Assembly (NCBI RefSeq): GCF_004322395.1
Contig: NZ_SCTW01000102.1
Coordinates: 28,742-92,741 of the forward strand
DNA from: Methylobacter sp.
Lineage (GTDB): Bacteria; Pseudomonadota; Gammaproteobacteria; Methylococcales; Methylomonadaceae
Reading direction: 5' to 3'
DNA: 64,000 nucleotides
The position numbers and the translations under genes are program-made. The notes under the pieces are model-generated. The model made no database searches, had not been told where the DNA came from, and was given only the letters and a program-made list of their open reading frames with translations. Shown here piece after piece: positions 25,307 through 33,649 of this stretch. How positions within the stretch are numbered: the first letter of the stretch is position 1; each line of letters starts with the position of its first letter.

Positions 25307-25891
25307 TTAACCGGCTCTGCCTGCTTCTGTTGCAGCAGGAACTTCAATTAACCGGCCTGATTTACAGTCGTAAATATAACCGTAAACAGGGATGTCGGAA
25401 GGAACCAGAGGATGGCTCTTAATGCGGGTGACATCTTCCAAAACGCTAGCTTCCTGATCTCTAATGGTCAGCCAGCTTATATGCTTAGCTTCATGCGAAC
25501 CAGGCCCTGCACCGGTGTCATACCATAAACCTTTATCGTCCAGAGACGCTGTTGTTAAACTGCTGCCCAACAAATCACGCATGATTTCATCGGTAAACAG
25601 TTCCATACCGCAATTGGTATGATGAATAACAAACCATTCCCGCGTTCCCAGTAACTTATAGGAGATAACCAAAGAACGGATCGCATCGTCACTAGCGCGG
25701 CCACCGGCATTACGAATGACATGAGCGTCGCCTTCGGATAAGCCTGCATATTTGGCCGGATCCAAACGGGCATCCATGCAGGTCAAGATCGCAAAATGCC
25801 TTCCGGGAGGCAAAGGTAAATCGCCTTTGTCGCCGAAATCATTCACATAATCCCTGTTTGCCGATAAAACCTCATTAAGAATTTTGCTCAT
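25307..25891 (-). CDS. Beta-class carbonic anhydrase
   Basis: A 194-residue beta-carbonic anhydrase that interconverts CO2 and bicarbonate in the cytoplasm. The zinc site is visible as CMDARLD (Cys38, Asp40, Arg42) and HHTNCG (His91, Cys94), with [17 protein letters not shown] in between. The start is the ATG at 25891, preceded by AAGAGG at proper spacing; a GTG at 25897 gives two more residues. It resembles the short single-domain Mycobacterium/Synechocystis-type subgroup more than the E. coli Can type. The gene has its own terminator, and its leader carries a second terminator-like hairpin. Confidence 0.93.
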   Translation of the reverse strand: MSKILNEVLSANRDYVNDFGDKGDLPLPPGRHFAILTCMDARLDPAKYAGLSEGDAHVIRNAGGRASDDAIRSLVISYKLLGTREWFVIHHTNCGMELFTDEIMRDLLGSSLTTASLDDKGLWYDTGAGPGSHEAKHISWLTIRDQEASVLEDVTRIKSHPLVPSDIPVYGYIYDCKSGRLIEVPAATEAGRAG

Positions 25892-25921
25892 AAACACCTC
25901 TTATTATTTTTGTTTGGCCAT

Positions 25922-25972
25922 AAAAAAACCGCTTGTTCCAGATCACTAAGGGGAATGATAAAGACCAAGCGG
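25922..25972 (-). promoter_or_regulatory. Terminator-like hairpin in the leader of the carbonic anhydrase gene (candidate attenuator)
   Basis: On the minus strand, CCGCTTG (25972-25966) pairs with CAAGCGG (25935-25929) and is followed directly by seven T residues (25928-25922). This ends 30 bases upstream of the gene's ATG. No other minus-strand gene lies upstream, so the structure would end the carbonic anhydrase transcript itself. The 30-base loop could hold an alternative pairing. Confidence 0.5.
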
Positions 25973-26044
25973 CAGTAAAACTATCTCCAATTAAAAGTCT
26001 ACTCCAATAAAGCAGGGTTTCAAATAGCGATATAGGTTATACAA

Positions 26045-26063
26045 TATAAACTTAAAGTTTATA
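26045..26063. promoter_or_regulatory. Palindrome between carbonic anhydrase and LysR genes
   Basis: TATAAACTTAAAGTTTATA is a perfect 19-base palindrome around a central A, ending 10 bases before the LysR-type start codon. It contains the T-N11-A spacing typical of LysR-family sites. Autoregulation, or control of the divergent carbonic anhydrase gene, is inferred. Confidence 0.45.
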
Positions 26064-26073
26064 AAAAACATAT

Positions 26074-27012
26074 ATGGCTAAATTAACCAACATACAAGTA
26101 TTTTGCCGGATTGTTGAACTGGGCACTTTTGCAGCGGTTGCCCGCGAGATGAATCTTTCGGCGATGATGATCAGCAAATACATGGCTCAGCTGGAAGAAT
26201 CTTTAGGAGTCACCTTATTAAACCGGACAACCAGACAGTTGAGCATGACCGAAGCGGGAAAAATCTACTATTACCGCAGCAAACAGCTGCTGGATGATTT
26301 TTCGGAACTGGAAGAATATACGTCCCAGATGGGAAGGCGGGTAAAAGGTACATTAAAGATCAGTGCGCCGATCGATTTTGGCGGAATCTATATGGTACCT
26401 GCCATTGACGCCTATCAACGCGCCTATCCCGATGTCAATATCTTGATGACCTTGCATAACAGCCGGGTTAATTTAAGCGAAGGCAGTTTCGATTTGTCTA
26501 TCCTGGTGACGGATACGCTTGATCAAGGCGTGGTTGCCAGAAAAATCGCCCAAACACGATTATGCACGTATGCTTCTCCCGGCTATATTGCCGAATACGG
26601 CGAGCCGCAAACCATTGATGAGCTAAATTCGCATCGCTGTCTACATTATACGGATACTCCGCATAAAGATTATTGGGTGTTTAATGACGGTGGCGAAGAG
26701 GTTAGAATCAAAGCAAACTGGCACTTTGCCTCAAACAATGGCCGGGCTCTGTGCCAGGCGGCCGCTTTGGGCATGGGTATAACCCAAGCGCCTGAACTGT
26801 CGGTTATGAATTATTTGGAAGAAGGAAAATTGATAGAAATTTTGACGGATTTTCGTATTCCATCGCTGGAAATTTATGCGATCTATCTGCAAAGACGGTT
26901 TCTGCCGGCCAAATTGGCGACATTTGTGCATTTTTTAGTTAAGTATTTTGCCGAAAATAACAAACTTACCGACACTCGCAAAATGAGCTTAGGTTCATCT
27001 AAAGGCGTATAA
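26074..27012 (+). CDS. LysR-family transcriptional regulator
   Basis: A 312-residue LysR-type regulator. The N-terminal winged helix is clear (FAAVAREMNLSAMMISKYM, then QLEESLGVTLLNRTTRQLSM; residues 5-60). The effector domain (about 88-290) begins VKGTLKISAPIDFGGIYMVP, which resembles the CrgA/DmlR-type subgroup. It is divergent from the carbonic anhydrase gene across a palindrome and lies two bases ahead of a TetR-family regulator, so the two regulators are likely one operon. The inducer is unknown. Confidence 0.93.
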   Translation: MAKLTNIQVFCRIVELGTFAAVAREMNLSAMMISKYMAQLEESLGVTLLNRTTRQLSMTEAGKIYYYRSKQLLDDFSELEEYTSQMGRRVKGTLKISAPIDFGGIYMVPAIDAYQRAYPDVNILMTLHNSRVNLSEGSFDLSILVTDTLDQGVVARKIAQTRLCTYASPGYIAEYGEPQTIDELNSHRCLHYTDTPHKDYWVFNDGGEEVRIKANWHFASNNGRALCQAAALGMGITQAPELSVMNYLEEGKLIEILTDFRIPSLEIYAIYLQRRFLPAKLATFVHFLVKYFAENNKLTDTRKMSLGSSKGV

Positions 27013-27014
27013 AT

Positions 27015-27623
27015 ATGGCAAGACGGAACAAACACAGCCTGGAAGAAATAAGGGAAATGGTGCTGGACGCTGCGGAAACCATAGTCATTAATGAAGGCTA
27101 TTCGGAGTTGACGGTACGAAAGATTGCGATGGAAATCGGTTATACCGTTGCCAGTATCTACATGGTATTTACCAATATGGCGGATTTGGCTATGCATATT
27201 AAAGCGAACACGATGGATGAGCTTACCGAGCAGTTGCAACAACTACCTCGTTGCGCTCCTGAACGCCAAATAGTCGAGCTGGCCAGGGCTTACTTAAAAT
27301 TTGCCGTCAAAAATCTTAATCGCTGGAATATGATTTTTGTGCAGGATACCGAGCTTCCCGAATGGTATCGGCAGAAAATCAATCTGATTTTTGGTCTCTT
27401 AGAAGCGCAGTTTGCGCTACTTGCGCCGGGCTGTTCAACGCAGCAAAGTAAGCTGGCGGCACGTGCGCTCTGGAGCGGAGTCCATGGTATTTGTACCTTA
27501 TCTCTGACCGATAAACTGGATATAGCCGGCATTGACGAGGTGGAAAATACTATTGTATTGCTGGCGGAAAATTTTATTAACGGCTGGGTGAGTTCAATAC
27601 TTTCAGTCTATCAACAACAATAA
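27015..27623 (+). CDS. TetR-family transcriptional regulator
   Basis: A 202-residue TetR/AcrR regulator. The N-terminal helix-turn-helix is LTVRKIAMEIGYTVASIYMV, within a typical 45-residue domain after LEEIREMVLDAAETIVINEG. The C-terminal ligand domain contains LAARALWSGVHGICTLSL, as in the TetR_C_33/WHG group. It starts two bases after the LysR stop. The target genes and ligand are not evident; two regulators encoded in tandem with no adjacent structural gene is unusual. Confidence 0.92.
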   Translation: MARRNKHSLEEIREMVLDAAETIVINEGYSELTVRKIAMEIGYTVASIYMVFTNMADLAMHIKANTMDELTEQLQQLPRCAPERQIVELARAYLKFAVKNLNRWNMIFVQDTELPEWYRQKINLIFGLLEAQFALLAPGCSTQQSKLAARALWSGVHGICTLSLTDKLDIAGIDEVENTIVLLAENFINGWVSSILSVYQQQ

Positions 27624-27886
27624 AAAGCAAGGCGTTGCTGCTGAACGTAGGCGGCGTATTTTATAATGCTACTTCTTTACGTTAGTCTTGGCCTTAATTT
27701 TAAGAGGCTAAACCCACCACTTAGCGAAAAAACAAAACCATACTCTGTCGATTTTCAGATCAAATGAAAAATTATTTTTAGTAATTCTTGTTATTTCCAA
27801 TAAACTCATAGCTGGTAATGAAGCTAAATGTAAGTGTTAGTTTATGGGTGACGATTTGATACAATTATTATTTTTGGGGTTATAAA

Positions 27887-28327
27887 GTGCTTGAGAGTCA
27901 GTTTGTAACAATCATCATAGAAGATGATCCCGGCCACCTGAAATTAATTGAGAAGAATTTACGGCGCGGCGGTCTCGAAAACCACTCCATCAAGGCCTTT
28001 GAAAATGGTCAGCAAGCCCTGGAATTTCTCAGAAAATCCGGCGATTTTGAAAATAATCCTATTGATCGATGTATTTTGCTGCTGGATATAAACATGCCGG
28101 TCATGAACGGTGTGGAATTATTGCGGATTCTTAAACACGACAATAGATTGCGCGATATCCCTGTCATCATTTTAACGTCCACCGACGATCAACGTGAAAT
28201 AGACGAATGTTACAGCCTGGGCTGTAACCTCTATGTGCCCAAGCCTGTCGAATTTAACCAGTTCTCTGAAGTTGTACGCGAATTGGGGCTGATGATTGGA
28301 CTTATTGCCGTCCCTTCATTTAAATAA
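27887..28327 (+). CDS. Rcp1-like single-domain response regulator
   Basis: A 146-residue stand-alone receiver domain. Acidic residues E12, D13 and D14 (IIIEDDPGH), the phosphorylation site Asp67 in LLLDINMPVMNG, the Thr in ILTSTDD and Lys119 in VPKPVEF are all present. There is no output domain. The proline/glycine-rich layout resembles Rcp1 and related partners of phytochrome-type kinases. The start is a GTG at 27887 behind a GGGG-containing ribosome site. It precedes the REC-GGDEF-EAL gene by 30 bases, and the histidine kinase encoded at 33.7 kb is a plausible partner. Confidence 0.92.
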   Translation: MLESQFVTIIIEDDPGHLKLIEKNLRRGGLENHSIKAFENGQQALEFLRKSGDFENNPIDRCILLLDINMPVMNGVELLRILKHDNRLRDIPVIILTSTDDQREIDECYSLGCNLYVPKPVEFNQFSEVVRELGLMIGLIAVPSFK

Positions 28328-28357
28328 CCCAAGTTCTTTTTTCTACACTATTTAGAT

Positions 28358-30823
28358 ATGCCCTCTACCAACATTTTATATATAGAAGACGACCTGGGTC
28401 TTGCAGAGTTGGTACGCATAAAACTCAAGCGCGAAAACTATCATGTGGCGCATGCGGAGTACGGTAGTCAAGGTTTGATGGTATTGCGCGACCAGGATTT
28501 CGATGTAGTGTTGATCGACTTTTATTTGCCCGATATGGATGGACTTCAGGTATTAAAGTCTATTCTGGCATTGAAGCCTAAAACCACGTGCATCATGATT
28601 TCGGGCATTAATGATATGCAATTAATGGTCAATGCCATTAAGCAAGGCGCGGAAGATTTTGTACTCAAGGACTTTGAAGGCGCTTATTTAGAGTTACTAC
28701 CGAGAACACTGGGCAAGGCGTTGCTTAAACAGCGCTTAATTGCTGAAAAAGAAGCGGCTGAACTGGAAAAAAGTAAAAGTGAAGAGTTTTACCGGTCATT
28801 AATCGAACATACTCACGTTGTTGCATGGGAATATCTGCCAAGTTTAAGGCGGTTCAGCTATGTTTCCGCACAAGCGGAAAAACTGACTGGGCATAGCCTG
28901 GAAGAATGGACTTCAGAAGGTTTTTGGGAAACCAGTTTACATCAGGAAGATTATACAAAGGTTATCGCATTTTGTTCTCCTCTGACGCATAGTCAGGAAG
29001 AGCAAGGTCTTGAATTCCGGCTGTTAAAAAAAGACGGCAGTGAAATTTGGCTTAGGCAAATTATTTCTGTGGTAGAAAGGGATCCTGAGCTCTGTTGTGT
29101 ATTGCGCGGATTCCTGATCGATATTACCGAACCCAAACAAGCCATAGAAAAGCAACGTCTGGCGGAACTGGTATTCGATACTATCCATGAAGGAATTATG
29201 ATTACCGATGCCGATAATTGTATCGAAGTTGTGAATCCGGCCTTTACAGAAATTACCGGCTATAGCTTCGATGAAGTTAGAGGTCAAAATCCACGTATAT
29301 TCAGTTCAGGGCTCCAGAACGCAAGTTTTTATGCCGCATTCTGGCAGTCTCTAAATGAATATGGGCATTGGGAAGGCGAACTTAGAAATCGGCATAAAAA
29401 TGGAGAAATATACACCGAAGCGGCATCGATTTCCTGCGTTTATGATGAATTCGGCAAACTTAAACAACACATAGCTATTTTTTACGACGTAACCGAAAAA
29501 AAGCAAGAGCAAGAAAAAATCCATTATCAGGCCAATTACGACTCGCTAACTGACCTGCCCAATCGTCAATTATTTCAGGACCGATTATATTCAGCAGTAA
29601 CTTCGGCCAAGCGCAACAACACTCAACTGACGTTATTGTTTATAGACTTGGATCGTTTTAAAGAAGTTAATGACAGCTCCGGGCATGCTGCGGGCGACAG
29701 ATTGCTTATCCAGGTAGCCCGTAGACTTAATGAATGTATCCGTGAAAGCGATACGCTGGCGCGCTTGGGCGGAGATGAGTTTGTCGTTATTCTTAATAAT
29801 TCGGGCAATAACCATGACGCAGAGAATGTGGCCAGGACGATGCTGGAATTGTTGGAACAACCGTTTTCTTTGGGCGACGGTATTAATGCCTCTATTTCGG
29901 CCAGTATCGGTATAGCGTTGTATCCTGCTGACGGAGAGGATGATATAACACTTATCCGGAATGCAGATGCGGCCATGTATCGGGTTAAGGAAACCGGCAG
30001 AAACGGGTTTGAATTTTTCACCGCTGAAATGAATCGTGAAGCGGGTATGCGTCAACAGTTCAAAAACGCTTTTAAAGACAGCTTGGAAAAGGGCGAATTT
30101 AAAGTATTCTTTCAGCCGGTTTGGCGGTTGAGTGACGGACGAATCATGGAAGTAGAAGCTTTGTTGCGTTGGCAGCATCCTGCATGGGGCATGGTCATGC
30201 CGGATGAGTTTATTCCGGTTGCCGAAGAAAACGGCTTTATACATAATTTGAGCCTTTTTGTTGTAGAAACGGTCGCCAAGCAAATTAAATCCTGGGATGA
30301 GCAAGGGCTTAATGAGATTTCAGCAGCCGTCAATCTGTCGCCGACCCAGTTTCGCCGATTGGATGATTGGTTGGCTCAAATGCATCGGATTTTATCCGGC
30401 TACGATATTGCGGCACACCGGATTAAGCTGGAAATCACCGAGACAACGCTGATGGGCGATACCTTTAAACTGATGGAAACTTTAAATCTTGTGCAGGCAT
30501 CGGGCATCGAGATTTCTCTGGATGATTTCGGAACCGGCTTTTCTTCGCTATCCAGAATAAGCGGCATGCCGCTAAATTCTATTAAAATCGATCGGAGTTT
30601 TATCAATCAAATAGGCCAGGAAGGGCAATGCAATGTGATTGAAGCCATTATTGCCATGTCCCATAGCATGAATTACCGGGTTATTGCCGAAGGCATAGAA
30701 ACTAAAGAACAGCTGGAATATCTGAAACGGTTGGGTTGCGACTTTGGTCAGGGGCTTCTGTGTAGCCGGCCTGTACCGGCAGCAGATCTTTTAATACTTT
30801 TACAAAAAGATATTTTTGTTTAA
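28358..30823 (+). CDS. Response regulator REC-PAS-PAS-GGDEF-EAL
   Basis: An 821-residue cytoplasmic c-di-GMP protein. The N-terminal receiver (1-120) has ED acidic residues at 10-11, phosphorylatable Asp54 (LIDFYLPDMDG) and Lys104. Two PAS domains follow (about 145-262 and 268-390). The GGDEF domain has the motif at 471-475 and an RESD inhibitory site just upstream. The EAL domain (about 565-815) retains EALLRW, ETTLMG, DDFGTGFSS and AEGIET. It is probably co-transcribed with the single-domain regulator 30 bases upstream and may be driven by the same kinase. Its GGDEF-EAL region is more diverged than those of the other three c-di-GMP proteins in the window. Confidence 0.95.
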   Translation: MPSTNILYIEDDLGLAELVRIKLKRENYHVAHAEYGSQGLMVLRDQDFDVVLIDFYLPDMDGLQVLKSILALKPKTTCIMISGINDMQLMVNAIKQGAEDFVLKDFEGAYLELLPRTLGKALLKQRLIAEKEAAELEKSKSEEFYRSLIEHTHVVAWEYLPSLRRFSYVSAQAEKLTGHSLEEWTSEGFWETSLHQEDYTKVIAFCSPLTHSQEEQGLEFRLLKKDGSEIWLRQIISVVERDPELCCVLRGFLIDITEPKQAIEKQRLAELVFDTIHEGIMITDADNCIEVVNPAFTEITGYSFDEVRGQNPRIFSSGLQNASFYAAFWQSLNEYGHWEGELRNRHKNGEIYTEAASISCVYDEFGKLKQHIAIFYDVTEKKQEQEKIHYQANYDSLTDLPNRQLFQDRLYSAVTSAKRNNTQLTLLFIDLDRFKEVNDSSGHAAGDRLLIQVARRLNECIRESDTLARLGGDEFVVILNNSGNNHDAENVARTMLELLEQPFSLGDGINASISASIGIALYPADGEDDITLIRNADAAMYRVKETGRNGFEFFTAEMNREAGMRQQFKNAFKDSLEKGEFKVFFQPVWRLSDGRIMEVEALLRWQHPAWGMVMPDEFIPVAEENGFIHNLSLFVVETVAKQIKSWDEQGLNEISAAVNLSPTQFRRLDDWLAQMHRILSGYDIAAHRIKLEITETTLMGDTFKLMETLNLVQASGIEISLDDFGTGFSSLSRISGMPLNSIKIDRSFINQIGQEGQCNVIEAIIAMSHSMNYRVIAEGIETKEQLEYLKRLGCDFGQGLLCSRPVPAADLLILLQKDIFV

Positions 30824-30900
30824 CTGTGACTGTTCATTAACCGGCTCCGAAGTGCAATCCGGCTAACATTAAAAATCTTATTTAATCTTACAACACCTTC

Positions 30901-32940
30901 ATGCCCGACAGCCCCATCATACCCGGATCCAATCACCGTCTCAAAAGCCGCCTAAAACTATCAATAGCCGCGCTACTGTTTGGCTCATGCATCAGGGTCT
31001 TTGCCACCGAAGTGGATGATATCGGTAAGATGGATTTGGAACAGCTCATGAATGTAGAGCTGGAAACCGTCACAGCATCGAAATACAGCCAAAAATTATC
31101 GGAAACCGCCAGCCAAGTCACAATAGTCGGTAAGGATCAAATCCAGCAATTCGGCTATCGCACTTTGAGCGACATCTTGCGTACAGTGCCCGGTTTTTTT
31201 ATCACCAATGACCGTATGTACGATTATGTCGGTGTTCGCGGCTTCGATCAATCCACTGCGCTCAACGGGCGTATGCTGTTGATGATCGACGGCAACCGCA
31301 TAAACGAATCCATCTTCGATTCGGGTTTACTCGGCAGCGAGTTTCCGCTGGATGTCGACTTAATAGATCATGTCGAAATCGTAAGGGGCCCAGGCTCCTC
31401 GTTATACGGTAACAACGCGTTTTTTGCGGTAGTCAATGTCGTGACCAAGGATGGGGGCTCTTTCCATGGCGGGGAACTTGCCGGGAGTTACGGTAGCTTT
31501 GATTCATATAAAGGCCGTTTCAGCTATGGACGCAAACAAAATAACGGTCTGGAGTATTTAATATCCGCCACCGGCCTGAATGCCGATGGACCGACGTTAC
31601 GCTACCCTGAACATGCCAGCCCCGATAACCCGGCAGGCATAACAAGCCACACTAACGACGAACATAACAAGCAATTTTTCGCCAAAGCGGGTTGGGGCAA
31701 TTTTAGTTTCGAAGGCGGCTATGGGCGGCGCTACAAAGGGTTGCCGGGCGGCGCATACGGCACTAACTTCGACGATCCTTCCAACAGTTATCAGGACAGC
31801 GAAGCGTTTGTCAATCTGAAGTATCAAAAAATCTTGTCTCCCTCTCTGGCCTTTTCCGCCCGTGCTTTCTACGGCGATTACGATTTCAGGGGGTTTTATC
31901 ACTACGGCGATACAATAAGTGCCGCCCCCGTTCACACTTGGTGGAGCGGGTTTGAGGCGAATTTTGTTTCCAGACATTTTGATAATCACACGCTGATCGG
32001 TGGAATCGAAGCCCAAGAAAACTGGCTGCAACAGCAAGGTATTTTTTTCGATAATCCTTATACGGTTTTTTCGTTCGATGAACGGGATAGCCATCGTATA
32101 GGTGTTTATCTGCAAGACGATGTCGTCTTGACAAATCAACTTAAACTATCGGTCGGCGCGCGCTTGGACGACCATTCCTTGCTTTCAAATGTGTTGGTTA
32201 GTCCCCGGTTTGGGATCGTATACAATCCTTTAACGGACAGCACCGTCAAATTGCAATATGCACAGGCCTTTCGTGCTCCCAATGTAGTTCACCAATATCA
32301 AGCTTATCCGATTACTTTTAACGAAGACGGAACCTTCCGCGGACCAGGACGCTTACCGAATACCGGTTTACACGCAGAGCAAATTGAAACGTGGGAATTG
32401 AGCTGGCAACAAATTTTTGACCATAACTGGCAATTTACCGTTACCGGTTACTATATGGACATGAGCAAGCGACTGGAAGAGATACAGCAATCTCCAGAGT
32501 TCCGGCAAGTCGCCAATCTGGATGCGGAAATCGGCTATGGCGCCGAATTCGAATTGCAGCGGCGCTGGAACAATGGTGCGTTACTACGCAGCAGCTACAG
32601 CTTGATATTTGCCGAAGACATGGATCGGGGAAGTGACGGCTACATACTGAGCAACGTGCCTGGACACCTCTACCAGTTGAATCTTATGGCGCCGCTGTTC
32701 AACCCTCAGTGGCACGGCGGTTTCGACATGCAAATGCTGTCGTCAAGAAATTCTCCGCAAAGCAAAACACCCGGATATGCCAGGATCGGCCTGAATTTAC
32801 TCTACCAACCCATCACCAACCTTAACCTGTCCGCAGGCGTGTATGACCTGTTCGACGACAACCGCCTGGAACCCGGTGGGATTTACGGCATTCCACAGGA
32901 GGGGCGTACTTTTCGCCTGAAATTCCAGTGCCGGTTTTAA
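30901..32940 (+). CDS. TonB-dependent outer-membrane receptor
   Basis: A 679-residue outer-membrane receptor. After a signal peptide (LKLSIAALLFGSCIRVFA) comes MDLEQLMNVELETVTASKYSQK, typical of the TonB box/plug start. The plug domain includes IVGKDQIQQFGYRTLSDILR and GPGSSLYGNNAFFAVVNVVT. A 22-strand barrel ends in an aromatic residue (FRLKFQCRF). The substrate is unknown. The N-terminal dLeqLm pattern and the downstream YfiR-like gene (four bases away) and kinase place it in a receptor/YfiR/sensor group that may act more as a signal receptor than a bulk importer. Confidence 0.93.
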   Translation: MPDSPIIPGSNHRLKSRLKLSIAALLFGSCIRVFATEVDDIGKMDLEQLMNVELETVTASKYSQKLSETASQVTIVGKDQIQQFGYRTLSDILRTVPGFFITNDRMYDYVGVRGFDQSTALNGRMLLMIDGNRINESIFDSGLLGSEFPLDVDLIDHVEIVRGPGSSLYGNNAFFAVVNVVTKDGGSFHGGELAGSYGSFDSYKGRFSYGRKQNNGLEYLISATGLNADGPTLRYPEHASPDNPAGITSHTNDEHNKQFFAKAGWGNFSFEGGYGRRYKGLPGGAYGTNFDDPSNSYQDSEAFVNLKYQKILSPSLAFSARAFYGDYDFRGFYHYGDTISAAPVHTWWSGFEANFVSRHFDNHTLIGGIEAQENWLQQQGIFFDNPYTVFSFDERDSHRIGVYLQDDVVLTNQLKLSVGARLDDHSLLSNVLVSPRFGIVYNPLTDSTVKLQYAQAFRAPNVVHQYQAYPITFNEDGTFRGPGRLPNTGLHAEQIETWELSWQQIFDHNWQFTVTGYYMDMSKRLEEIQQSPEFRQVANLDAEIGYGAEFELQRRWNNGALLRSSYSLIFAEDMDRGSDGYILSNVPGHLYQLNLMAPLFNPQWHGGFDMQMLSSRNSPQSKTPGYARIGLNLLYQPITNLNLSAGVYDLFDDNRLEPGGIYGIPQEGRTFRLKFQCRF

Positions 32941-32944
32941 TCCC

Positions 32945-33472
32945 ATGACGTGCGTATCGGCGATAAAGAAAATCACTGTCTGGCTGTTGCTGTTGGTCCT
33001 CACTGCAGGCGCTGTATTGGCCGATGCAGTCACGGAGTACGATCTTAAAGCGGCCTATCTGCTCAATTTCGCCAGCTATGTCGAGTGGCCTGGCCCGCCT
33101 AAGCCGTTAGCAATCTGTATTTACGGCGATAATCCGTTCAAGGCGGCAACCATTGCCAGTTTGCTGAAAGCAAAAGCGGGGCAAATTGACGCCGGCTTTA
33201 AATATCCGAGCCAATTGGAGCATTTGGCGGATTGTAATATTCTTTATTTGGCTCAATCCGAACAAGAGAATTTCGGCAAGGCTATCACTCTGCTACATAA
33301 CGCTCCCGTATTGATTGTCACCGATGTTCAAGACGGCTTGCCTCAGGGCGCTATGATCAATTTGATCACCGAATCCAACCGGCTGAGGTTCGAAATCAAC
33401 ATCAATACAGCTTTGGCGTCGAAGCTAAAAATCAGTTCAAAATTGCTGAAATTAGCCAAAATCGTTCAATGA
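32945..33472 (+). CDS. YfiR-family (DUF4154) periplasmic protein
   Basis: A 175-residue protein with an N-terminal signal peptide (ITVWLLLLVLTAGAVLADA) and a DUF4154/YfiR domain beginning EYDLKAAYLLNFASYVEWP. ICIYGDNPF, ILVTDVQDG-like (VLIVTDVQDGLPQGAMINLI) and the closing FEININTALASKLKISSKLL are also present. In Pseudomonas YfiR is the periplasmic repressor of the YfiN diguanylate cyclase. Here it follows a TonB receptor with a 4-base gap and precedes a membrane histidine kinase, so it may hold that kinase off until the receptor signals. The YfiR cysteines seem largely absent apart from those in ICIYG and DCNIL. Confidence 0.9.
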   Translation: MTCVSAIKKITVWLLLLVLTAGAVLADAVTEYDLKAAYLLNFASYVEWPGPPKPLAICIYGDNPFKAATIASLLKAKAGQIDAGFKYPSQLEHLADCNILYLAQSEQENFGKAITLLHNAPVLIVTDVQDGLPQGAMINLITESNRLRFEININTALASKLKISSKLLKLAKIVQ

Positions 33473-33649
33473 CGGTAACTATTCAGCAGTTTAGAAAATG
33501 GAACGCTGATGCCAAAAGTAGGCGCCTCCAGGCGACGCTGATAATTATGTGTAAGATTTTTATTGAATTATCCGTGTTCATCATATTCATCCGCGTCATC
33601 TGCGTTCCATTGTATTTGATGAGGTACTCTTTCTCGGGAATCACCTAAG

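Noticed and set aside
33473..33649. Palindromic or CRISPR-like repeat before the histidine kinase gene
   Set aside because: The GTTCATC/CATCCGCGTC-type stretch resembles a dispersed repeat fragment but has no inverted partner here.
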